A stretch of 64,000 nucleotides of DNA from Rhodanobacteraceae bacterium (GCA_016717705.1 JADKFD010000029.1:7040-71039); one strand, 5' to 3'; positions 7,404 to 16,900 are shown, counted from the stretch's first letter. The notes: generated by a model not told the origin, from the sequence alone. Translations and numbers: made by a program.

Positions 7404-8638
7404 GGGAATACTAGCAAGTACAACGCTGTGAAATCATTGGAACCAGAAGTTTTAGGATTTAGCATTCGTGCCATATCGAGCAGATCCCGATACGGGGCCA
7501 TTGCCACTCTCAGTTCATTTAATGCGCACGAACCGAATTTATTCTCGATGGATTGTGCAAACAGGATGCGCCCGATTAGGTGATTTAGATACCCCAGTGG
7601 ACTTGAAGACTTTCTGCGTTCCATGTGGGAAAGCAAACCATGTTTCTTGATATGATAGATTGATAACATGATGTCCTCCTTCATCTCCCGCGGAAGCCGA
7701 GGGGTGACGTCATTGGTTACCAATCCGGTTACAATCTTTCGCGCACCTGGCGGAGTGATCCGCGACTTGCTTCGGTTGATGCGGTAACCCGCGTGCGAAA
7801 TTACCGATGTAACATCGCGGAAAATTTTCGCGCACTCCACTCGGCAACCAGAAGTCAGAGACAAGACAATGTCATCTGCATACCGTGAGTAAGTTGCACC
7901 GTGCTTTTGTGCGATCGCATTTATCCTGACATCAAGCGCGGCAAAAACCAAGTTCGCTAGCATCGCACTCGTGGGTGCACCTTGCGGAAGATGGCCAACC
8001 GATTGCACCAAACCGTATGGGTTGCCCGTCTTGGCGCGATCATTATTCCATCGCCACAGCAAATCGCGCTTTCTCTGCGCCCCATCGTCCCTCGGGGGGG
8101 CTATTCGGGTACATAGCCTCGCCAGCTCAAAACTCAACAGTGCTGGATAGGCGAGGCTACGGAACGCATAGTAGGCTTGTCGCTCGGAAATCGACTCGAA
8201 GAAGTCTTTGATATCGATCTTGATAATCCATGCGGCACCTGTGTGTACCTTAGCATTAGCACGAATCGAAGATCCGGGGGCGTAAGCGGTAGAAGCCGCG
8301 TGTATCTTTGCCAATGAGCCTGCAGCACAGAGAATGTTGCGATGAATCCAAGTCTGCACGCGCCTTAGCGTTGAACTCGGCGAGCAAATTCTTCGATTCC
8401 CTCCGGACCGCTTTTGAATAGTGAAAACGCGATAATCATCAATCTTGCGCTCGACCACGGATCTCAAGTATTTCCACGAAACATTACTCAGTCGTGCAAG
8501 ATGCATTAGAGTAAAGACAGTCGGGACTCTTGAGTTCTGCAATGTCGACGCGACCGCCAAAAGTCGGTCAGTGTATTCGGCTTGAAAGCCCCGTCGCTGG
8601 GCTTCCTTCCTGAGAGTGTGGAGGGGTGGCCCAAGCAT
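7400..8638 (-). CDS. retron-type reverse transcriptase
   Basis: A 412-residue reverse transcriptase. Conserved blocks in order: IKIDIKDFFESIS (first catalytic Asp, about residue 142), LPQGAPTSAMLANLVF, YSRYADDIVLS (YADD, 253-256) and VTGLVTND (from 303), the last matching the VTG motif of the retron RT thumb region. There is no maturase, endonuclease or intron structure. It would copy the msd part of the RNA encoded just upstream (8617-8842) into RNA-linked DNA. The ATG at 8638 lies inside the a2 repeat of that RNA gene, so the first codons overlap the RNA end; no better start with a ribosome site was seen. Base composition is clearly lower in GC than the flanks, suggesting acquisition by transfer. 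Confidence 0.92.
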   Translation of the reverse strand: MLGPPLHTLRKEAQRRGFQAEYTDRLLAVASTLQNSRVPTVFTLMHLARLSNVSWKYLRSVVERKIDDYRVFTIQKRSGGNRRICSPSSTLRRVQTWIHRNILCAAGSLAKIHAASTAYAPGSSIRANAKVHTGAAWIIKIDIKDFFESISERQAYYAFRSLAYPALLSFELARLCTRIAPPRDDGAQRKRDLLWRWNNDRAKTGNPYGLVQSVGHLPQGAPTSAMLANLVFAALDVRINAIAQKHGATYSRYADDIVLSLTSGCRVECAKIFRDVTSVISHAGYRINRSKSRITPPGARKIVTGLVTNDVTPRLPREMKEDIMLSIYHIKKHGLLSHMERRKSSSPLGYLNHLIGRILFAQSIENKFGSCALNELRVAMAPYRDLLDMARMLNPKTSGSNDFTALYLLVFP

Positions 8639-8842
8639 TACTTTGACGCCGCGAGACCGAGCGATAGCGTAGGTCGTCCGCTTCCCAGCGATAAAGGCGC
8701 TTCTTACGAAGCGCTGGGAAGTGGACTAACTTCGATGAAGACTCAAAAGACTCCAGGCTTGGGGACTCCCCGAGCCCTGCCATTCATGGCAAGTGCGCAC
8801 CGAGGCGCTCACTTTGCTAAAGTCTGGCCACCCTCCACATGC
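8617..8842 (-). ncRNA. retron msr-msd RNA gene
   Basis: Between effector and RT genes the minus strand holds about 226 bases bounded by an inverted repeat: a1 at 8842-8826 and a2 at 8632-8617 pair over TGTGGAGG and GTGGCC with one bulged base. Next to a1 is CTTTAGCAAAG, a TTAGC branch motif of the kind seen in other retrons; the candidate priming guanosine is at 8817. Three msr-type hairpins follow (GCGC-CTCG-GTGCGC region, TGCCA-TGAA-TGGCA, and GGCTcGGGG-AGT-CCCCaAGCC). Then comes a long hairpin, GTCC-a-CTTCCCAGCG pairing with CGCTGGGAAG-c-GGAC (8726-8676), the likely msd stem. Found by eye from pairing; ends are approximate. Confidence 0.85.
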
Positions 8843-9892
8843 GATAGGGTACTACAGTCCCTCAACAGTTGCTAGTAGGTGTTGCTTCGCATTGCTCGCT
8901 GCGAACCGAGGGGTCCTTAATTTCGACAGTAAGTCGGTAGCGAATGGAGTAAGCCGGTGATCTTGCTTGTTAACGGCACCAAGGTCGTAGGCTTGAAGCC
9001 GAAGTACGACAACGTCATGAGCGGGGATCATTAGCTGTGCCGATAGTTTATTGTCGTCCCAGTGTCCATAGGATGAAGCCAAACCTAGTGCGACCAACAG
9101 TCGGAACTGAATGGCGCTCGCTTTGCTTAGCCTCGCATCCTCCAAAAGTGACAATGCCAATTTGTATTGCCTAAACGTCCACAGCACTTCCGCAGTTGCA
9201 ATAGAATTTAACGAACCAAAGTAACCCTGTAGTCCTGGCGGAATCCCCTTTCCCGGAAAGATTGCTCGAAACCCTCCGCCGTTAGCCCATAAGATCACCG
9301 GCGTATTATTTGGGCAGCCGTGCTGGAAAATTAAGGTGCTCCCGCCACCGGAATATCCGGCCCAGAATTTCCCGCGGACTCGCCGGCCGTAGGTTTCAGC
9401 AACGGCGTTCATCGCAGGAGTGAGGGTAAGCTGTTTGTCCTGGGACGGCAAAACCGAAATCATTCTCTCTTTAGTAATAGGTACGACGCGACTGACGGCC
9501 GCGAACCCCTTTTCGAGTCTTGCATAGCAAATTAACCAAATCTTTGTCCATCCAAAAGATGCCCAGCTTTTGATGGATTTGCTTACCATATGCTTCCAGA
9601 AACCCTTTATTCTATCGCCTGATCCAACGAAGTCCTCTACCAGGACTATGTTCTTGATGCGTTCGGCGCGCATGGAATGTACGGTTGGATTTGCCCGAAC
9701 GCGATCGCCGTGGATGCGGGAGATATTCTCGATAAGGTGCTTGATTCGGTCGGCGCTACTTCCCGGCGTTCTCCCTCCAGAGGCTATTGCGAATTTGCTG
9801 GGCGGCTCCGTGACACTGAGTAATGCAAAGTTCTCACATTTATTATTAATGACTTCTTCAATCGCAATTTGGAGATTTTTTCGAAATCGCTT

Positions 9893-9917
9893 CCTGATTA
9901 GCGCCGAACCTCAGCCG
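9893..9917 (+). repeat. left terminal inverted repeat of the IS
   Basis: Perfect 25-base inverted repeat partner of 10937-10961; the target duplication AATCGCTT precedes it at 9885-9892. Confidence 0.95.
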
Positions 9918-9980
9918 CGAGTCTCATGATCTGAGACAGGCAGCGCCGAGGGTGTACCCACAACCGATCGGAGGTGGGTC

Positions 9981-10943
9981 ATGGCGATGAACAAGGTGCA
10001 GTTCCAGGCGGGTCTGTCGTTGCCGGCGTTCACGGCGAAGTTTGGTTCCGAGGCGCAGTGCCGGAAGTCGCTCTTCAGTGCTCGCTGGCCCGAAGGTTTT
10101 CGCTGCCCGGCGTGCGCCGGTTCCGCGCACTCGACCTTCAAACGGGATGGTCAGATCTACTACCAGTGCACCGATTGCCGCCATCAGACCACCTTGCTCG
10201 CCGGCACGATGTTCGAAGCCACCAAGTTGCCGCTCTCCATCTGGTTCCTTGCGCTGCACTTGTTGACGAGCGCCAAGACCAACCTGTCTGCCCTCGAGCT
10301 CAAGCGTCAGTTGGGTGTCTGCTACCGCACCGCTTGGCGCCTTAAGCACAAGGTGATGCATGCCATGACCGAACGCGAAGAATCCAGGAAACTCAATGGC
10401 TTGGTGCAGATCGATGACGCCTACCTCGGGGGTGAGCGCAACGGCGGCAAGGCCGGCCGCGGCTCCGAGAACAAACAGGCGTTCCTGGTTGCCGTTGAAA
10501 CCGACACCGATCTGGAGCGTCCCAGATGTGCGGTCATCGAGCCGGTGCGCGCGTTCAACAACGACTCCATCAGTGACTGGGCCGAGCGCCGATTGCAGCC
10601 AAACGCCGAGGTCTATACCGACGGCTTGTTTGCTTTCCGTCGCTTCATCGACGCCGGACATGCGCAGACCGTCCTGGACACTAGCGGCGGTCGCGCGGCC
10701 ACCGAAGCCAGGGGCGCGCGCTGGGTCAACATCGTGTTGTCCAACGTGAAGCGTTCGATCAGCGGCGTCTATCACTCGATCCGCCAGGCCAAATACGCAC
10801 GTCGGTACCTGGGCGAAGCGGCCTACCGCTTCAACCGCAGATTCCGACTCGGCGAAATGCTGCCCAGACTCGTTCATGCAATGATCCAGTGCGACCCGAG
10901 GCCCGAAACGCGACTGCGGCTGGCTTCCAACTTTCTCGGCTGA
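9981..10943 (+). CDS. IS1595-family transposase
   Basis: A 320-residue DDE-type transposase. An N-terminal zinc ribbon (CPAC at 42-45 and CTDC at 63-66) is followed by a helix-turn-helix-like region (LSALELKRQLGVCYRTAWRLKHKV). The ISXO2-type catalytic domain comes next: QIDDAYLGGERNGGKAGRG, EVYTDGLFAFRRF and SNVKRSISGVYHSIRQAKY. It cuts and joins the terminal repeats of the surrounding element. A ribosome site GGAGG at 9970-9974 lies six bases before the ATG at 9981. The gene ends inside the right terminal repeat. It appears intact. Confidence 0.95.
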   Translation: MAMNKVQFQAGLSLPAFTAKFGSEAQCRKSLFSARWPEGFRCPACAGSAHSTFKRDGQIYYQCTDCRHQTTLLAGTMFEATKLPLSIWFLALHLLTSAKTNLSALELKRQLGVCYRTAWRLKHKVMHAMTEREESRKLNGLVQIDDAYLGGERNGGKAGRGSENKQAFLVAVETDTDLERPRCAVIEPVRAFNNDSISDWAERRLQPNAEVYTDGLFAFRRFIDAGHAQTVLDTSGGRAATEARGARWVNIVLSNVKRSISGVYHSIRQAKYARRYLGEAAYRFNRRFRLGEMLPRLVHAMIQCDPRPETRLRLASNFLG

Positions 10944-10961
10944 GGTTCGGCGCTAATCAGG
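10937..10961 (-). repeat. right terminal inverted repeat of the IS
   Basis: Perfect inverted partner of 9893-9917, overlapping the transposase stop codon; the second AATCGCTT follows at 10962-10969. Confidence 0.95.
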
Positions 10962-11279
10962 AATCGCTTTGAGATACCAGTGTCAATTTTCTAAGAAGCT
11001 GGCGCGCTAGCTCGCGATCAATTATAGCGAACTGCTTGAGCCAAATTTTGGCCTCGGGCGATTCCTCGAATCTCATCGGGTTAATCACAAAGCAACCTCC
11101 GAAGCTAGGCAGTTTTAAAGTTGCCGGGGACGGGACGAAGACGTTCGCTTTGCGACGCTCCGAAACATCATTGGTACAAGCCCTTCGCCCGATGTCGCTT
11201 GTCGTTTGGATGGGGGTTGCGGGCGTTTAACCGTGCTAGTTCCATCCTAAGGCGAAGCCTCTGCGAGGTTGTGTAGCAT

Positions 11280-12062
11280 TCAAGTTTCCCCAGCCGCCAA
11301 CACTCTCCCCGCAAACTCCGCAAATAGATTCCGAATACTTGTCGCTCCCGACAGCGGTCTACACGTTTCGCTGCCATCTACGCTCAGTTCGAGCGCAGCC
11401 GCACTGTAGAGACGGCGTTCCACCAAGCGCTCGCACAAGAGCTGGTACCGACGCGCATAGGAAGCGCCGTTGAACTCGGGAAACACGGGGAAGTGCGGTT
11501 CGGCGCAGCGGACGGGTGTCAGGGACTTCTCACTCTCTTCGAGCAGCATCAGCCAGCCAACGAAGGGCGGTCTTGGGTCAGCTTGGTAGATCGGGTTGAG
11601 CAGCGCGGGTGACTCTTCGCCGATGTCGTTCCGTGGCGTTGGGCGGTGGCCGTAGGCGCCGAGGTGATGCGCGACCCAGAGGTCGGCGGCGGAGCCGATG
11701 ACTTCTTCGCTGCGGTTGTTGAAGTTGTTGCCGAAGGAGCCGACCTGCGACTTGAACTCGAACACGCCGAGCAGGCGCTGCTTGTGGATGACGACGGCAT
11801 CCCAGTCCTTGGTCGCTCGAAAGAACCCCGGCAAAGCCACTTTGCCCTTGTTGCGATGAACCGCATCGGCCGGCAGGCCGCAATGGGCGGCGACGCTGTC
11901 GACCAGATTGATGAAGCCATTCATGTTCTGACCGCTGACTACGCCATCGCGCGTTCCGCCTTGTTTGCGCTCGCCTGTCGCACCCGAACGACCCGCCCAA
12001 AACGCGCGAACGGCGGCGTTGACGCGTTCGTCGAAATCATCCGGCAGCAAACTGATCGTCAT
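11280..12062 (-). CDS. PaeR7I/XhoI-family type II restriction endonuclease
   Basis: A 260-residue protein whose core TKDWDAVVIHKQRLLGVFEFKSQ (Asp88, Glu102, Lys104) fits the PD-(D/E)XK nuclease fold. It continues into GSFGNNFNNRSEEVIGSAADLW, a stretch characteristic of PaeR7I, an isoschizomer of XhoI. Family members cut CTCGAG, so the target here is inferred from family only. The ATG at 12062 overlaps the stop of the methyltransferase gene by four bases (ATGA), so endonuclease translation follows methyltransferase translation, as expected of a restriction-modification pair. Length is close to the family norm and no lesion is seen. Confidence 0.9.
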   Translation of the reverse strand: MTISLLPDDFDERVNAAVRAFWAGRSGATGERKQGGTRDGVVSGQNMNGFINLVDSVAAHCGLPADAVHRNKGKVALPGFFRATKDWDAVVIHKQRLLGVFEFKSQVGSFGNNFNNRSEEVIGSAADLWVAHHLGAYGHRPTPRNDIGEESPALLNPIYQADPRPPFVGWLMLLEESEKSLTPVRCAEPHFPVFPEFNGASYARRYQLLCERLVERRLYSAAALELSVDGSETCRPLSGATSIRNLFAEFAGRVLAAGET

Positions 12063-13828
12063 TCGCGTCGGTTCCTACGCGGGGAAGTCACTTGTGCGTC
12101 TGCCGCCATCTGCCGTGTGCGCTCCGCAGCGTCAACCGATAGGCCATAGAGCCGAAACACCGGTTCATCAATCAGCCGTTGATCCTTGGCGCAGGCCACC
12201 TGGGCCAGCTCATCGCGCAATGCCGGCGGCACGTCTTGCCAGCGCGGGATGCGGATGCGGCGCAGGTATTGAGCCTGGAAGCGCAGGAAGCCGCCGGACA
12301 TGCGGGTGCAGTAGGTGGCGACCAGCAACACCGTAACCGAGGACCGCAGCACCGCCTGCAGCGCGCGCAGGTCCCACTGGGTCGAAGTCACGTAATAAAG
12401 GTTGTGGTGCGGGTAGTAGTGGCCCTCGTCGAGCACGAACGTGGCTTCACCCTTGATGTCCGGCACCAAGAGCTTCGGCTGCTGCTGCAACTCGGGATAG
12501 ATGCGATCGATGGTGCGGTACCAGGCGTCGCCATTCTTGGTCGCCACGTGGCGACCGGCGACAGCCTCGTAGTGCTGATAAAGATAGGCGGACAGCTTCG
12601 TGTAGTCGGCCAGATCGACCACGCCGCCTTCCGCCAGGAACGGGTTGACCACGCCCTTGCCGCCCCAGCGGATCTGCCCGTCGACCAGATCGCGCGCCAT
12701 CACCAGCGGCAGCTTGCGACTGGCCTCGACCGGAAGCGCGTCGAGTTCGCCGATGTAGACGCGATCGCAGCCGGTGGCGACGCCGATGCCCACCTTGCAG
12801 CCGACTTGTTCCAGCGTGGGGAACTGTTGTTCCAGTCGACGCACCAGATCCAGGCGCGTCAAATCATCGAGCAGCCAGGGCGCCTCGCCCGATCCGGCCA
12901 GCGAGATCTCGCCGACGACGGCGGTGTCGGCGTGCGCGGCGAGCATCGCTGCGACCAACTGCGGCAGGCTGTGCTCATCGGTGATCACGCCCGGACGGGC
13001 GACGCGCGTGGACGCGGCGGTCCCGCTGTGGGTCGCCGGCCGTTGAATTACGGTTATCGCGGGATAGGCGATGACCTCAGAGTGGAAGGCGTCGATTCCC
13101 TCCATGTCGATGTAGTGCTGCAGCGTGAAGCCATTGACGATCTTGGCGCGAAGCGGGCCGCCGTATTTGTTCTTCAACCAGCGATTGGCACAGATGAAAC
13201 CGAGCAGGCCGCCGGGCGCCAGCAGATCGAGGGCGCGCTCGTAGAAGGCGATGTAGATGTCGGCCCGGTCAAACATCGTGCGAAAGCGCGCTCGATATTC
13301 ACGCAGCAGCGCATCGGGGATGCGCTCCTGGCGCACGTAGGGCGGGTTGCCGACGACGAAATCGAACTCGCCGGACAGCCCACAGAGCAGGAAGTCGTCG
13401 CACAGCAGCCAGTGTCGGCAAAGTTCGCCGGCATCGGCAGGCGTCACGCCCTGCGCGATCAGGCGCGCGCGCAGGTGCGCCGTGGTGGTCTCGAAGCTGT
13501 CGCGATGCAGTTCCACCGCCCGGATCGCATCGACCAGTTCGCGGCCGGCATCGGCCAGCCGACGGCCGGCTTGGCGGTAGGCAGTGAGCAAACGATCCAC
13601 CGAGGCGAGCAGGAATTCACCGCCACCGAAGGAAGGTTCGAGCAGACGCATGCGGCGCAGCGGCTGAGTCGCGGAATAACCCGACAGATCCAGGATGGCC
13701 GCGACCACATCCGGCCGCGTGAATACCGCGCCGCGCTCGGTTTCGTCATTGCCGGCCAGCACCGAGACCGCTGCGGTGATCTCCGGGGCGCGGGCGGTGG
13801 GGCCGAGGATGTCGAACAGATTCAGCAC
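12059..13828 (-). CDS. N6-adenine DNA methyltransferase of the restriction cluster
   Basis: A 589-residue methyltransferase from GTG 13828 (VLNLFDILGPTARAP...). Motif I-like LEPSFGGGEFLLA (about 64-76) binds AdoMet and NPPYVRQ (161-164) is the catalytic motif IV of adenine-N6 enzymes. The C-terminal half with SAYLYQHYEAVAGRHV and GFLRFQAQYLRRIRIP resembles the TaqI-like target-recognition region of Eco57I/TaqI-type enzymes. A longer frame exists up to 13975, but its first 49 codons run through a palindromic repeat, so the GTG is preferred. It shares an ATGA overlap with the PaeR7I-like endonuclease and should protect that enzyme's site. Truncated relatives of its N-terminus occur at about 20961-21256 and 23685-23780. 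Confidence 0.88.
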   Translation of the reverse strand: MLNLFDILGPTARAPEITAAVSVLAGNDETERGAVFTRPDVVAAILDLSGYSATQPLRRMRLLEPSFGGGEFLLASVDRLLTAYRQAGRRLADAGRELVDAIRAVELHRDSFETTTAHLRARLIAQGVTPADAGELCRHWLLCDDFLLCGLSGEFDFVVGNPPYVRQERIPDALLREYRARFRTMFDRADIYIAFYERALDLLAPGGLLGFICANRWLKNKYGGPLRAKIVNGFTLQHYIDMEGIDAFHSEVIAYPAITVIQRPATHSGTAASTRVARPGVITDEHSLPQLVAAMLAAHADTAVVGEISLAGSGEAPWLLDDLTRLDLVRRLEQQFPTLEQVGCKVGIGVATGCDRVYIGELDALPVEASRKLPLVMARDLVDGQIRWGGKGVVNPFLAEGGVVDLADYTKLSAYLYQHYEAVAGRHVATKNGDAWYRTIDRIYPELQQQPKLLVPDIKGEATFVLDEGHYYPHHNLYYVTSTQWDLRALQAVLRSSVTVLLVATYCTRMSGGFLRFQAQYLRRIRIPRWQDVPPALRDELAQVACAKDQRLIDEPVFRLYGLSVDAAERTRQMAADAQVTSPRRNRRE

Positions 13829-13904
13829 AGGGCCGGCGGGGTTGGTTCGAAGTGGATTGATCTTCGGGGGTTTGGGGGTGGGATGCAATGTGGGACGGCG
13901 CGAA

Positions 13905-13991
13905 TAGGTTGGGGTGAGCCCCGCGAACCCCAACGGCCGACCATGGCTCGTCGCGTTGTTGGGGTTCCGTTCCACTCACCCCAACCTATGC
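13905..13991. repeat. palindromic repeat of the 'aggttggggtgag' type
   Basis: The arms ATAGGTTGGGGTGAG and CACTCACCCCAACCTAT face each other across about 50 bases containing a nested inverted pair (gaaccccaac / gttggggttc). Repeats of this appearance are frequent in intergenic DNA of GC-rich proteobacteria. It fills the gap between helicase and methyltransferase genes and could act as a transcriptional attenuator. Confidence 0.75.
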
Positions 13992-13994
13992 GGG

Positions 13995-16900
13995 CTAACG
14001 CCCAAAGGACTCCAGTAATCGCTCGGGCACGGGTTGATGCAATCGCCAGTCGACCGTCACCGGCTCATTGCCCTCCCATTTTTCGAACGCGACGGTCCCG
14101 CAATACAGGAACGCGGCGGGTGCGCTACCGCGCTTCTTTTCGGCGCGGACGAACAGGTGAACGGCCACGCCGAGTTGCTGATGATCGCGGATCAGCCGAC
14201 CGTACTTGCTGTCCTGCGCGGTGCGGTTCTGGCTTTGCCACTGGAACCGGTCTGGCGCGAGGAAGCGGTTCTGATACTGGAACTGTTCGCTCATGCCTTC
14301 GCGGTCGATGGTCACGAGCAGGCAGATTGCGCGGGGCTTCTCGGTCGTGATGACCACGAATCCGCTGTTCCAGATGGCCTCGCTGTATCGCTCACTGAAC
14401 AGTCTGGGAATTTGTTCGCGCGAGTAGCGGCGAAAGACCTCGGGCTCTTCGTCGGGTGCCCGGCCCAGCGGCTTCCACGTCCATCCGTTGTCGGCCCGCT
14501 CGCAACTGACCTTGAAGTCGGTTCCAGGCAGGCCGGCGTCAGGACCGAACCAGCCGCGCAGTATCTTCGACAGCACGTTCTTGTCGTTGTCTGCGGCGCA
14601 AACGACGTTGACCGCGATCTTGGCGAAGTTGGCTCGGTGGATCTCGCCGTCGATGGTGACGTCATGCCAACCCTGTTCTGGAATCGATGGGGTTCGCTCG
14701 CGGTCAGGCAGGAACAGGATCGGATTGCCGCTGGCGTGCTTGACGCTCATGACGAAGCTTGAGTGATCGCCATCGGTGGCAGGCCGCAGCAGGTACTCCG
14801 CCAGCCGCCAATCGACCAGTTCCCTCACCAGTCCGCGGAAGGCTTCGCGGGCGGCGGGTGGGATGGTGCCGAGATAGCGCAGGCGCTGGTTCTGGTAGGC
14901 GAAGGCGACCTGATCTTTCACAGCGCCGGTGCCGGTCCAGGCGTTGATGGGATTGGTCTCGATCAGCCTGCGCAGGGCGACGGGGTCGTCGAGTGCGGGG
15001 CCGACTTCTTTGCTGAGCGCGGGAAGCCGGCGGGCGAGGCGGGCGAATTCGTCGGTCAGGACGGAGATTTCGATGCCTTCATCGCCCGGCAGGGAATCGG
15101 TGTTCAGCATCGCTTGCAGCACCAGCATCTTGAAGCTGGCCGTCATGCGGGTGACTTCGAGGCCGACGAGAAAGCTGGTGGCTGCGGACCACGCGGCTTC
15201 CTCGGCAGCGGGGAAATCGTCCATATCCCGGACCAGACCGAACCACGATCCGTAAGCGGTGCGCGCTGCGCGCGGCAGGTAGCCGTCGTGGAAGGCTTCG
15301 GAGGCGGTCGGGCGCTGGCCGTGGCGGTCGCGGAAGTCCTGGTAGTACTCGCGCAGGGCGTCGGCGCCGTCGGCGGGTGATCGCAGCAGTGCGCGCAGGA
15401 TGTCGAGGGCCTGCAATTCATAGGTGACTTCACAGCCCACTGGAAGGCTGAGCCGTTGCTCCTGACACGCCCGCAGTGCGGCAGCAATCGCCCGATCACC
15501 GCCGCCCTCGATCGCCAGAAGCGCGCGGACCTTGGTCAGGAAGCTGCGGTGATTGCCGATGTAGTCGATGACGGTCAGGCGTTTGTCGCCGTGCTTGCGC
15601 AGACCGCGGCCGAACTGCTGCAGCCAGATGACTGCCGACTCGGTCGGGCGCAGCATCATCACGGTGTCGATGGCGGGGACGTCGACGCCTTCGTTGAACA
15701 TGTCGACGGCGAACACGACCTTCAGCTGCGCGGCGGCCAGTTGCTCCAGCGACAGGGCGCGCGGATCGGCGCCGGGACCGGAATGCACGGCGGCGCAGGG
15801 GATGCCGGCGTCGAGGAAATAGCGCTTCATGTATTCGGCGTGGCGCTGCGACACGCAGAACGCCAGGGTGCGGGCGCCGGCCCGCTTGCGCCATTGCTCG
15901 ACGATGTTCGCGGCGCGCAGTTCGGTGGCGACGGCGGCGGTCAGCTCGGCCTCGTCGAAGCGACCGCTTTTCCACGGCACATTGCGGTAGTCGACCTCGT
16001 CGGGCACGCCGAAGTAGCGGTAAGCGCACAGCAGGCCGAGGTCGATGCCGCGCGGAACGCCGCAGCGGTAGACCAGATTCTCGCCGCACAGGGCCAGCAG
16101 GTTGCCGCCATCGGTGCGTTCCGGCGTGGCCGTCAGTCCGAGCAGGAAGGTCGGGTCGAAGTGCTCGATCAGGCGCCGATAGCTGGCAGCGGAGGCATGG
16201 TGGAATTCGTCGACGATGATGTAGTCGAAGGCGTGCGGATCGAAGCGCTCCAGGTGCTCGCGGCGGCTCAGGGTCTGGATCGACGCGAACAGGATTTCGG
16301 CATCACCGGCGCGCTCACTGCCGTTGTACCAGCCGAGCGCGGCGTCGGGGCGAATGCGGCGAAAGGTCGCCAGTGCCTGGTGCAGGATTTCCTCGCGGTG
16401 GGCGACGAACAGCACGCGGCGGAATTGCGCTCCGGCGATGTCGAAGGCGGCGAGCCAGGTCTTGCCCAAGCCGGTCGCCATCACCACGAGCCCGGCACGC
16501 GCACCCTCGGCGCGGGTGGCCATGAGCGCGGTCAACGCCTCTTCCTGCACCGGATTGGGCGTGGGCAGATCCGGCGTCGGCTCGGGCAGTTCGCCCGGCG
16601 GCTCGGTCGCCAGCGCTGCCAGGGCCGGCCGTCGCCCGCGGTATTCGGCCAGCCATGCGTCATCCAGATCGCGGGTCGCCGGGTCAGCAAACAGCGCCTC
16701 GAAAGCCCCGCGGACCAGCGCCAGTCCCGCGGCATCGCGTCGCGATTCGACGCGGTAGTTCCATTCGATGCCATCGACCAGCGCCGACGCGGACAGATTG
16801 GAGCTGCCGACCCAGGCGACGCCGTCGGCGTAGTTGCCGGTGAGCAGATAGGCCTTGGGATGGAAGCTGCGGCCGGCGGTGACGTAGACGCGCAGGTCCA

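Larger units (their letters stand above)
9893..10961. mobile_element. IS1595-family insertion sequence, 1069 bp
   Basis: The element is bounded by perfect 25-bp terminal inverted repeats (9893-9917 and 10937-10961; outer ends CCTGATTAGCGCC... and its complement) and flanked by an 8-bp direct duplication, AATCGCTT, at 9885-9892 and 10962-10969. An 8-bp duplication and the single zinc-ribbon DDE transposase inside are hallmarks of the IS1595 family. It interrupts the retron effector gene. Perfect repeats and an intact transposase imply a recent insertion. Confidence 0.95.
8852..11088 (-). pseudogene. retron effector: phosphoribosyltransferase-like protein with winged helix, split by an IS
   Basis: With the insertion (9893-10961) and one target repeat removed, this encodes about 386 residues. 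It starts at GTG 11088, seven bases after a GGAGG ribosome site, with MRFEESPEAKIWLKQFA soon after. The C-terminal part (8852 to about 9673) carries IVLVEDFVGSGD, a PRPP-loop-like motif, and a region with CPNNTPVILW typical of PRTase-like conflict-system effectors. A winged-helix-like tail follows (RLLVALGLASSYGHWDDNKLS...LTPFATDLL). Retrons with a PRTase-like effector plus winged helix are known (type III in published retron classifications, as I recall). A second lesion exists: the halves join only if a T run at 9876-9881 had seven rather than six bases. The effector is therefore probably dead here. Confidence 0.85.

Noticed and set aside
7400..8638. Group II intron maturase/RT
   Set aside because: No maturase or endonuclease domain, no intron ribozyme features, and the VTG motif plus flanking msr-msd structure fit a retron.
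13829..13975. Longer methyltransferase start at 13975
   Set aside because: The extra 49 codons run through a palindromic repeat and are Pro/Asn-rich without similarity to the family; GTG 13828 matches the point where homology with the fragments begins.
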